Assembly (NCBI GenBank): GCA_937973565.1
Contig: CALJKQ010000083.1
Coordinates: 1-10,603, forward strand
From: an uncultured Saprospiraceae bacterium
GTDB lineage: Bacteria > Bacteroidota > Bacteroidia > Chitinophagales > Saprospiraceae
Direction of reading: 5' to 3'
Length of the DNA: 10,603 nt
The notes below the pieces were generated by a model. It saw only the letters and a list, made by a program, of their open reading frames with translations, made no database searches and had not been told where the DNA came from. Both the position numbers and the translations under genes were made by a program. Each line of letters starts with the position of its first letter. Position 1 is the first letter of the stretch. Positions 1 to 5,555 of the stretch are shown piece after piece.

Positions 1-55
1 CTTTACTCCAGACAGGATCTGTCCAATTTTCCTTTATCCAATTTATGACCTTCAT
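1..55 (-). CDS. N-terminus of a probable membrane-anchored protein (partial, runs off left edge)
   Basis: An ATG at 55 opens a minus-strand frame of 18 codons that leaves the window: MKVINWIKENWTDPVWSK. From memory, this kind of start (W-I/F-K-x-N-W-x-DPVWSKV) recurs at the N-terminus of small bacterial proteins, just before a single transmembrane helix that anchors a cytoplasmic domain; the helix would lie outside the window. The gene begins 32 nt after the stop of the DUF4145 gene on the same strand, so the two are probably co-transcribed. The domain that would reveal its function is not visible. Some proteins with this type of start carry effector-like domains, but nothing here shows that. 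I am fairly sure it is a real gene start and unsure of everything else. Confidence 0.6.
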   Translation of the reverse strand, partial: MKVINWIKENWTDPVWSK

Positions 56-87
56 GTATTTTTTGATATTATTCGCAGTTGGATTTT

Positions 88-684
88 TTATTCTTCTTTT
101 GTTCTTTCAATTCCTTGAGTCACTTTATTGGGTAAAACAAACAAGAATTCTCCTAATGCTATCGCAAATTCTACAATTCTCTTTGCATCTTCTTCCGTAG
201 GGAGGTCTGCATTTTCATCGGCATGTCTCTGGTCGTTTGCTTCAAGTCTTATTTGATGTGCCCATTTTGACATGCCCTCAGTTATTAAATGATCTTTTGC
301 TGCCTGTTCAATTCTTTTGTAAAGTGTTCCTTCTTTGTAGCCTTTATCTTTTAACATTGCATCAATTGAACTTGCAGATAACATTATAGAACCTGCCGGG
401 GCATGTATAGTTTCCAATGATTGAGATAAGAACGCTTTTGCCTTTTCCGGTATACTTGAATCAACAGAAATCGAATTAGGGAAGAGTTCCAATGCCGTGG
501 TGTGTTGTTGATTTCTACTACCAATTATAGCACCTCCGCAGCTTTGGCAAACATAGGTTAGCCATATTCTTTGATTGCCACCATTAGCATTATTGGTGTT
601 GAATTGGTGAACATTTGTAATATTCGGATTTGCAATATTGCAGTGAGGACACCTTTTCATATTTAATCTCTTAGTTAGATCCAT
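88..684 (-). CDS. DUF4145 domain-containing protein with N-terminal zinc ribbon
   Basis: A cytoplasmic protein of 198 aa with no signal peptide or membrane helix. Residues 12-15 (CPHC) and 46-51 (CQSCGG) form a CxxC...CxxC zinc ribbon. Residues about 85-190 match the DUF4145 pattern: a helical stretch ending SIDAMLKDKGYKEGTLYKRI, then a helix with KWAHQIRLEANDQRHADEN (the family's iR..gN...H motif), then TEEDAKRIVEF. DUF4145 occurs alone or fused to restriction and other nucleic-acid enzymes; its biochemical role is not settled. The ATG at 684 has a purine run touching it. The ATG at 660 (MKRCPHC) starts right at the zinc ribbon, has AAGAG at better spacing, and is a serious alternative. The gene follows the better attC-like palindrome and precedes a probable membrane protein on the same strand, consistent with one mobile two-gene unit. 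Confidence 0.85.
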   Translation of the reverse strand: MDLTKRLNMKRCPHCNIANPNITNVHQFNTNNANGGNQRIWLTYVCQSCGGAIIGSRNQQHTTALELFPNSISVDSSIPEKAKAFLSQSLETIHAPAGSIMLSASSIDAMLKDKGYKEGTLYKRIEQAAKDHLITEGMSKWAHQIRLEANDQRHADENADLPTEEDAKRIVEFAIALGEFLFVLPNKVTQGIERTKEE

Positions 685-708
685 CCCTTATCGTATTTAA
701 GTGCTTGC

Positions 709-775
709 TGAGAACGGTTTGCATTGACGAAGGCAGCCCGTTTAGGGCTGCTTTTCGTTCAATGCTATGTTAGCA
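709..775 (-). repeat. attC-like imperfect palindrome 1 (candidate integron cassette recombination site)
   Basis: Read on the minus strand: outer box TGCTAAC (775-769), spacer ATA, inner arm GCATTGA (765-759), a central part with a perfect GCAGCCC/GGGCTGC stem (751-745 and 739-733) and five-base loop, inner arm TCAATGC (727-721), spacer AAACC (720-716), and outer box GTTCTCA (715-709). The inner arms are perfectly complementary, and unpaired bases lie on one arm between inner arm and central stem. The total is 67 nt. This is the R''-L''-(centre)-L'-R' layout with AAC/GTT cores and extrahelical bases that defines attC sites. The right box GTTCTCA departs from the usual GTTRRRY. It starts 8 nt after the stop of the membrane-protein gene, the usual attC position. 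A competing fold is the perfect 8-bp hairpin at 760-778. Confidence 0.5.
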
Positions 776-783
776 TTGGTTTG

Positions 784-1161
784 CTACTCGACATCTAGAA
801 TTAAAAATTTATTTCGATCGAATGTTATCCCATATAAATAAACAAAAATGGGAAAAACACCAATAAATTCTAAAAACGTAAAGTCAACTGCAAAAGAAAT
901 TAAAAAACAAACTAGACTAATGATTAAAGCAGATGAGTAGATAGGATTTGTTCTACAATTCACAACAAGATTTTTTTCGTTATTCAAAATTGTTTTTGCA
1001 TCTGATGAACACCAGTCTAAGTGTGCACGAATAGTTCCAATATCCTTTAATTCAATGCTGATTTTAGAATTATTACTAAGCCAATAGTAATCTTGGTTTA
1101 TTTGAAGTTTATACTTTCTTAAAAAGTGAATAGATTCCTTTCTATAAATAACTAAATTCAT
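784..1161 (-). CDS. Small two-helix membrane protein, possible partner of the adjacent lipoprotein
   Basis: A 125-aa protein that I do not recognise. The first 70 residues are polar, with a pattern like a small beta-rich cytoplasmic domain. Two hydrophobic helices follow at about residues 76-92 and 95-112, joined by a tight turn, and then a short charged tail; this is a hairpin anchor in the inner membrane. The ATG at 1161 lies 2 nt after the stop of the lipoprotein gene, suggesting translational coupling. The frame is open further to a TTG at 1179, which would overlap the upstream gene by 16 nt and is less likely. The gene is AT-rich like its neighbours and ends just before the attC-like palindrome. 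The arrangement of an exported glycine-rich protein followed by a small membrane protein recalls toxin-immunity pairs, but no sequence motif proves this. Confidence 0.65.
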   Translation of the reverse strand: MNLVIYRKESIHFLRKYKLQINQDYYWLSNNSKISIELKDIGTIRAHLDWCSSDAKTILNNEKNLVVNCRTNPIYSSALIISLVCFLISFAVDFTFLEFIGVFPIFVYLYGITFDRNKFLILDVE

Positions 1162-1163
1162 AA

Positions 1164-1874
1164 TTACAAATTTTTCCAAAAATAATAAGTGTGATAACTT
1201 ACAGATAAAACTAGCAAAGAATTTAAATCCGTTTTACTTGATTCTAACGAGTCAACTTTATTTAGAAAAGAAGCTTCACCGCCTTCCTTTAAAATTTGTT
1301 TAATTTCTAGATAGGTTTTTTCTTCTTCACTGTCCGGAGTTAATGAGTTGCCTTGATTGTTGTGTATTTTATTCATTGCATCTTTGATTCTCGATTCAAA
1401 CATTGATGAAACTTGAAAATTAGAGAATTCGTTTTCTTTTTTAATTTCATTAATCAGAAAATTATAATAATCGTCAACCGTAATTAGACTTTTATTTAGT
1501 ATTAGTTTATGTAATAGAGCATTGTGTAATTTTCCAATTTGATTGTATGGGTTAGAAGCCCTTTCTGTATTATAAAGATTTGATAAACTATTAATGTAAT
1601 TAGGTAATTCTCCATTGCTTGTGGGCGCTGCCATACTATGATATTCTTTAATAGATCGGTAAGAACCAATCAAAGCAGCACCAATTATTGCGCCTGGAGG
1701 ACCTCCAGCAACACCGCCTATTCCAGCACCTTCAGCGAAACCCAAAATATCTTCAGTTATGCACCACCAACATGCCCTAAGTTCTGTTATTTGATTTTGT
1801 CCAGTATCATCTTTTAAGTCGGTGCAAGATAAAATTGATATCAATAATGTCAATAAAAATAAATTAATTTTCAT
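1164..1874 (-). CDS. Lipoprotein with glycine-zipper segment
   Basis: A 236-aa protein counted from the ATG at 1874. That start is chosen because it begins a lipoprotein signal: MKINLFLLTLLISILSC, with a lipobox ending ILS-C17. The frame stays open upstream to an ATG at 1964 and a GTG at 1970, but those would bury the signal about 30 residues in. After the lipidation cysteine come a CWWC motif (residues 35-38) and a glycine/alanine-rich hydrophobic stretch (45-70) with overlapping GxxxG spacings, which could insert in or oligomerise on a membrane. The rest is mostly helical and charged, ending WKNL. I recognise no catalytic domain. Glycine-zipper helices occur in bacteriocin-like and outer-membrane-associated proteins, so a membrane-active role is possible but unproven. 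No TAnnTTTG promoter was seen in the 90 nt upstream. Confidence 0.7.
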   Translation of the reverse strand: MKINLFLLTLLISILSCTDLKDDTGQNQITELRACWWCITEDILGFAEGAGIGGVAGGPPGAIIGAALIGSYRSIKEYHSMAAPTSNGELPNYINSLSNLYNTERASNPYNQIGKLHNALLHKLILNKSLITVDDYYNFLINEIKKENEFSNFQVSSMFESRIKDAMNKIHNNQGNSLTPDSEEEKTYLEIKQILKEGGEASFLNKVDSLESSKTDLNSLLVLSVSYHTYYFWKNL

Positions 1875-1977
1875 AAAAATTAAATTTTTGCTGTCCAGCA
1901 GTTCCCACCGTTTGACCAACATGGTCGCAGCATCTTTTAAATTGTACTTCATCGTCTTACTCATCTTCACCTTTAAC

Positions 1978-2049
1978 TCTTAACGGTTTAATTTGACTTT
2001 CCGCATATCATCTTGAGTTTTTACTTGGAATCTCAAATTTTCGAAGGAC
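1978..2049 (-). repeat. attC-like imperfect palindrome 2 (degenerate candidate cassette site)
   Basis: On the minus strand an inner arm AATTTGA (2039-2033) is perfectly complementary to TCAAATT (1996-1990), with a second paired block TTCC/GGAA further in (2030-2027 and 2002-1999). After the right arm come AAACC (1989-1985) and GTTAAGA (1984-1978), the same spacer and core position as in palindrome 1. The expected AAC core on the left side is not seen; the bases there (2049-2043) read GTCCTTC. The inner arms differ in sequence from palindrome 1 but remain self-complementary, which argues for selection on structure and not for a copied repeat. It lies about 20 nt after the stop of the small gene at 2290-2069 and before the lipoprotein gene. 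Confidence 0.35.
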
Positions 2050-2068
2050 TTTTTCTTTCTAATCGATG

Positions 2069-2290
2069 CTAACTTATATATATCCGAAACTCTCCCATAA
2101 GCGCAATTGCATCATGTGAAACAACACCCTGATTTTCAATAGAACTACCCTGCCCTAAACGCCTATAAACATTTACAAAACGCATATCCGCATCCGTATT
2201 TAACCGTCTATAAACGCCTACAAATGCTTCTTTGACGTTTATTGCAATTCTCACCCCAAAATCCAGCTCTTTCGTCCACCCAATTTTCAT
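2069..2290 (-). CDS. Small hypothetical protein with internal FVxVYRRL repeat
   Basis: A possible 73-aa protein starting at the ATG at 2290; I do not recognise it. It contains two in-frame copies of a motif, FVGVYRRL and FVNVYRRL, 15 residues apart, matching a 20-nt DNA repeat (2160-2179 and 2205-2224) that differs mostly at third codon positions and a few coding changes. There is no signal peptide or membrane helix. The stop is followed about 20 nt later by the second attC-like palindrome, where a cassette gene would end, and a candidate promoter lies about 100 nt upstream. It may be a real short gene, a remnant of a longer repeat protein, or a chance frame. The conserved repeat is the main reason to keep it. 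Confidence 0.35.
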   Translation of the reverse strand: MKIGWTKELDFGVRIAINVKEAFVGVYRRLNTDADMRFVNVYRRLGQGSSIENQGVVSHDAIALMGEFRIYIS

Positions 2291-2386
2291 AACCAGTACT
2301 TTAATCGCTATAAAATTAATATTATACCCACATACTATAAAATAAATACTCTATAATTTTACAAAATATCAATCATTCTAATATTT

Positions 2387-2414
2387 CAAAATTATATTTT
2401 GATCTGGCGACAAA
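2387..2414 (-). promoter_or_regulatory. Possible Bacteroidota-type promoter for the leftward cluster
   Basis: The minus strand has TAATTTTG (2394-2387), a full match to the -7 consensus TAnnTTTG, and TTTTTG around 2416-2411 as a -33-like element, 16 nt away. That spacing is slightly shorter than usual. It lies about 100 nt upstream of the ATG at 2290 and could drive the whole leftward series. In such AT-rich DNA a chance match is quite possible. Confidence 0.25.
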
Positions 2415-2519
2415 AACCACCATCCTGCCAAATATTATTTGCAAGTAATACCTTGAGTAGAATTAATCTATGTAAACTTAACCTTCAAAAATAGGCTTAA
2501 AAATCATTGCCTTCAATAT

Positions 2520-2559
2520 GAAATAATCGCGTTTTCCCGGAAATAATCACGATTTTATT
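2520..2559. repeat. Two-copy 20-nt direct repeat
   Basis: GAAATAATCGCGTTTT (from 2520) recurs as GAAATAATCACGATTTT (from 2540), a 20-nt period with two mismatches in the shared core. The period is about two helical turns, so a paired binding site is conceivable. It lies 120-140 nt past the stop of the CarboxypepD_reg gene and far upstream of the leftward cluster. Its role is unknown. Confidence 0.3.
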
Positions 2560-2659
2560 TTCACAATATACTGATAATCATTAGAATAAATGCACATTTT
2601 TCCCAAAATCGACTAATTGATCTTTACCTTAACAGCAAGCTCCTATTCCCAAATCCCTA

Positions 2660-4423
2660 TCACCTCACCACCACCCTCTTCCTCCACCCCTCCAACGCCT
2701 TGGCATTAAATCCACCAAACGCCTCTTTCTCAAAACGGGCGTGCTCGGCTTTCATGGCCTGGATGGTGGATTGATAGATATTATTGGTGGTGGCCATGTC
2801 GTTGACATTCTTCAGGGCTTCTTGTAGCTGGCGGCGGTAGATCTCACCGATGTCAAAGTAAAGATTGACGTAATCATCCAGGGCGTCGTTGAGATCGAGG
2901 TAGTTGTACGACTGATAGGTATCGAGCAGGGTGCGGGTGGTGAAGAGGAGGCTGTCATCTTTTTTGTTTACATCCAGGTAGAGTTGTACGGTGAGCTTGA
3001 GGCGATCGGTGAGAAAAGGTTCTTCGGTTTGGAAACGACGGAAGCCGCCTTCTTCTACCAGCTTGTTCATTTTTTTGATCTTAATGCGGTTGGTGGGCGA
3101 CCAGGGTGTGTAGTTGCTTTCAAAGTGCATTTTGCGGTCACCAAAAGTATCGGTGAAACGATGGCCTTGGTCAATCATCCAGGCTTTTAGGGTGTCCTGG
3201 CGCGGGGTAAGTCTGATGTGGTTGTCGTTGCGCAAACAAGACCATACCTGTTCATCGGCAGGGGGTACTACCAGAAGTCTGTAATCACTGATTCCAGCCT
3301 TGTATTCAAAATATGGGGGTTCAAATTGCCGGCCGTGGTCATACAGGTGCATGACGGCATGGGAGGTAAGGTCTAACTTGACATCTTCGCGTGGGAGGGA
3401 ATCGAGTTTGTCGTGGTTACTCGTCATACCTGCGCTGTAATCGATGCTGATGTGGCTGAGTGTGGATGATCCATCGCGCTGGGTAAAATGAAAATTGGCC
3501 CTGTAATGCAGGCTGTCGAGCACACTTTCTCCAAAGGCCTTAAAAACGCGCTGTCCTTTGGGAGGAGCAATCAACCAAATATCACTGAGGGCAAATTGCT
3601 CGCGGTCGAATATGATTTCGCCACTAAACAATTCTCCTTCTTCATGGCGGGGATAAAAACGGATGGTGGTCAGCTTACCTATATTTTTTCCACGTTCGAG
3701 ACGGAATTTATTTTTCATCTTACCCTTGCCAAACTGCAGCGGGTTTTCAGGAAAAAGACCTTGTCCGTCGAGCAAGGAATATAGCGACAACGAGTGGCTA
3801 AAATCAAAGTTGAAAAAATAACCCCCGAAATTGTGGGCAGCCAGGTACGACTGTCCGTTTTTAAAAGTCATGGCACGGATGCCGTCTACCTTTAATTCCG
3901 CATTGTAATAAGCCTCCATAAACTCTACCGGCCGGCTATTGCAAATGGTTTCCGCAACCAGGTAGGCTTTTGCCGTGGTGGACTCGTCGTCTTCTTTCAG
4001 CCTCGATCTGCATTGGCTCAGCCATTCGTAGAGGTAGTCATCATCGGCATACACCACCACATCTTCGATGAGTTGAGAATCCGGATTGAGTTTGATGATC
4101 GATGGCATTTCAGTGACCGGCAGAATAACGGCAAAATAACCGAGGTAGCTGATTTCAATGCTATCTTTATTAGCTACTGTCAGTTCAAAATATCCAGCTT
4201 CGTTGGCGATGGTGCCGCCCTCTTTGTTTTTAAAAGAGACGTGAGCAAAAGGCAGGGCTTCGTTGGTTTTCGCATCGACCACTCGGGCGGAAGTTTTGGT
4301 TTGGGCCAAAAGCAACTCTGTATTGTTGCTTAACAATAGGAACAGACAGAAAAATATTTTTGCGGTAGCACCCAACAATCTTCTTTTTATCTGAAGCAAA
4401 GTAAAAGAATTTGATCTTTTCAA
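2660..4423 (-). CDS. Secreted CarboxypepD_reg-like domain protein
   Basis: A 587-aa exported protein. A basic start and hydrophobic segment (about residues 14-40, ending ELLLAQ) form a signal peptide. Residues 43-125 are a carboxypeptidase-like regulatory (CarboxypepD_reg-like) beta-sandwich: ARVVDAKTNEALPFAHVSF, then GTIANEAGYFEL, an SYLGY turn, and the closing LIEDVVVYA found in many Bacteroidota TonB-linked proteins. The remaining 460 residues look beta-rich with a helical C-terminus (about 515-575). They do not show the long barrel of a TonB receptor, and I cannot name the domain; a relation to DUF5686-type proteins is possible. No M precedes the signal peptide; the start is TTG at 4423, with an in-frame stop shortly upstream. 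The base composition is visibly richer in GC than the leftward cluster. A structural or envelope role is likely; the substrate is unknown. Confidence 0.8.
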   Translation of the reverse strand: MKRSNSFTLLQIKRRLLGATAKIFFCLFLLLSNNTELLLAQTKTSARVVDAKTNEALPFAHVSFKNKEGGTIANEAGYFELTVANKDSIEISYLGYFAVILPVTEMPSIIKLNPDSQLIEDVVVYADDDYLYEWLSQCRSRLKEDDESTTAKAYLVAETICNSRPVEFMEAYYNAELKVDGIRAMTFKNGQSYLAAHNFGGYFFNFDFSHSLSLYSLLDGQGLFPENPLQFGKGKMKNKFRLERGKNIGKLTTIRFYPRHEEGELFSGEIIFDREQFALSDIWLIAPPKGQRVFKAFGESVLDSLHYRANFHFTQRDGSSTLSHISIDYSAGMTSNHDKLDSLPREDVKLDLTSHAVMHLYDHGRQFEPPYFEYKAGISDYRLLVVPPADEQVWSCLRNDNHIRLTPRQDTLKAWMIDQGHRFTDTFGDRKMHFESNYTPWSPTNRIKIKKMNKLVEEGGFRRFQTEEPFLTDRLKLTVQLYLDVNKKDDSLLFTTRTLLDTYQSYNYLDLNDALDDYVNLYFDIGEIYRRQLQEALKNVNDMATTNNIYQSTIQAMKAEHARFEKEAFGGFNAKALEGWRKRVVVR

Positions 4424-4647
4424 CCTCGAAAATCTAAGTCATTTGTCGCAGGTAAGCAGCCCGGCATATATTTTCATTTTTACCTGTTTCTGACTGGACC
4501 TTGATAGCAGAAATAAAAATAACAATCCATTAAAAAGAAAATACCTAAAATAAAGGTAAAAAACACCCCTGGTTAGGGCTCTGGATAGTTCAAATAATGC
4601 CCTCAAATTGAAGAATATGAGTATCTTTATCAACGTCAACCACCATG

Positions 4648-4661
4648 TACTTCCTGAAGTA
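4648..4661. promoter_or_regulatory. Palindrome just upstream of the lipoprotein start
   Basis: TACTTC-CT-GAAGTA is a perfect 6-bp inverted repeat with a 2-nt centre, ending 8 nt before the ATG at 4670. It covers the place of the ribosome binding site, so it could be a repressor operator or a translation-limiting hairpin. A second, looser pair, CAGGTAA (4449-4455) and TTACCTG (4480-4486), lies near the start of the divergent gene. No regulator is identified. Confidence 0.3.
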
Positions 4662-4669
4662 TGTAAATA

Positions 4670-5344
4670 ATGATCCAAAAAAACAAATATTATTTTCTGC
4701 TCTTGGTTTGCCTTATCCAATGGGGCTGCAGCAAAACCGTATATGTACATTCCGATAGTCTGGGTACCTCCAAGTACACACTTTACAAAAGCAATTATAA
4801 ATACGAAGAATCTTCCTACAACGGTAGCTTTAGTGTGTGGGGCAAGTATGAGGTTAAAAAAAACAGGATTGAATTTTTGTGTAAAGATAAAGGCAAGGTT
4901 CCGTATCACTATTACGGGGGCACCGTCAGCACCAAAGAAAACACCAGCTATGAAGATGATATTTATGTGCATGTAAGCAATCAAATCCACAAGGAACCCA
5001 TCGTCAATGCCAATATTCACATCTTTGACAGTCTGGGCAATATGGTGGGGACTACCTGCACCGATCTAGCCGGCTATGCGCTGATTACGCCCGATACATT
5101 TCCCCGCTATCTTCAAATTGAGGTCTTTGAGCACGCGCGATTTAAGATGCCATTTCCGCAAAATGCAGACAACCATTACTTCGTTGCTTTGGAATCACTC
5201 AAACCCGGAGGCAGGCAAACCGACAACTGCCTGAGTGATTATCGGGATGTTTTATTGGAATATCGCAAAGATCCTAAGGACAAGACCCTTGAAAAATTTG
5301 AAAGGAACGGCGTCGTTTTCGTGCGAAGTGAAAAAAAGCCATAG
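4670..5344 (+). CDS. Putative lipoprotein with C-terminal CarboxypepD_reg-like fold
   Basis: A 224-aa protein. Residues 1-20 (charged start, YYFLLLVCLIQWGC) are a secretion signal ending in a cysteine; the lipobox QWG-C is weak, so lipidation is probable but not certain. Residues about 30-85 (many Tyr, Ser and Lys; a GKYEV...IEFLCKD stretch) resemble the small beta domain of many Bacteroidota lipoproteins. Residues about 98-175 (VHVSNQIHKEPIVNANIHIF, then GTTCTDLAGYALI) resemble a CarboxypepD_reg-type sandwich with its N/D-x-x-G-x-A/Y turn. The gene is transcribed divergently from the secreted CarboxypepD_reg protein over a 246-nt shared region, and both appear to carry the same fold, hinting at a common envelope function. 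No partner or substrate can be read from the sequence. Confidence 0.7.
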   Translation: MIQKNKYYFLLLVCLIQWGCSKTVYVHSDSLGTSKYTLYKSNYKYEESSYNGSFSVWGKYEVKKNRIEFLCKDKGKVPYHYYGGTVSTKENTSYEDDIYVHVSNQIHKEPIVNANIHIFDSLGNMVGTTCTDLAGYALITPDTFPRYLQIEVFEHARFKMPFPQNADNHYFVALESLKPGGRQTDNCLSDYRDVLLEYRKDPKDKTLEKFERNGVVFVRSEKKP

Positions 5345-5500
5345 AATTAAACACGTGATTTTCAGAATATTATTTTGTAGGCTTTATTCAATTTGAGTGT
5401 CCCTGAATTAATGTGTCGAGTTTTTGTTGTTGGCAAAATAAAATATGGCCATTTAAATTAGTATTGTGAAAATCAATTTTTGCGTTGTATTTTGGTATCA

Positions 5501-5534
5501 CACCACTGTACTTTTCAAACCATGTACGGTGGTG
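5501..5534 (+). promoter_or_regulatory. Hairpin upstream of the DUF2157 operon
   Basis: CACCACTGTAC (5501-5511) pairs with GTACGGTGGTG (5524-5534) over 11 bp, with a single position that is a mismatch in DNA but a G-U pair in RNA, and a 12-nt loop. That the one difference stays pairable in RNA favours an RNA hairpin over a DNA operator. It ends 21 nt before the ATG at 5556 and has no T-run after it, so it is not a typical terminator. It may affect translation or stability of the operon mRNA. Confidence 0.4.
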
Positions 5535-5555
5535 GGAATCATCAAAACTTAGGCC

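Larger units (their letters stand above)
2291..2659. other. AT-rich intergenic stretch with no gene
   Basis: These 369 nt separate the left AT-rich gene cluster from the CarboxypepD_reg gene. No convincing open frame is present on either strand. The stretch holds a possible minus-strand promoter (2414-2387) and a short 20-nt-period repeat (2520-2559). No terminator hairpin with a T-run was found for the gene ending at 2660. It may be the junction between acquired and resident DNA. Confidence 0.6.

Noticed and set aside
733..755. Rho-independent terminator (GCAGCCC stem followed by TTTT)
   Set aside because: The T-run follows the stem only on the plus strand, where no gene precedes it. On the minus strand, the coding direction here, the stem is followed by CTTCGTC. 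The stem is better explained as the centre of the longer attC-like palindrome.
1164..1970. Longer lipoprotein start at GTG 1970 or ATG 1964
   Set aside because: Either would put some 30 residues before a textbook lipoprotein signal peptide. The ATG at 1874 starts exactly at that signal.
2160..2224. CRISPR-like repeat
   Set aside because: There are only two imperfect 20-nt units with one 25-nt gap, and the repeat is in frame with a small coding sequence. No cas gene is present.
3488..4333. Plus-strand open frames inside the CarboxypepD_reg gene
   Set aside because: They are antisense to a 587-codon gene with signal peptide and domain. Their peptides carry no family motif.
4449..4486. CAGGTAA/TTACCTG inverted repeat as an operator
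   Set aside because: The arms are only 7 bp and 24 nt apart in AT-rich DNA, with no second copy nearby; chance is a sufficient explanation.
4439..5020. Long minus-strand open frame opposite the lipoprotein
   Set aside because: It is the antisense of the plus-strand lipoprotein, which has a signal peptide and domain-like pattern. The minus-strand product is a hydrophobic mix typical of shadow frames.
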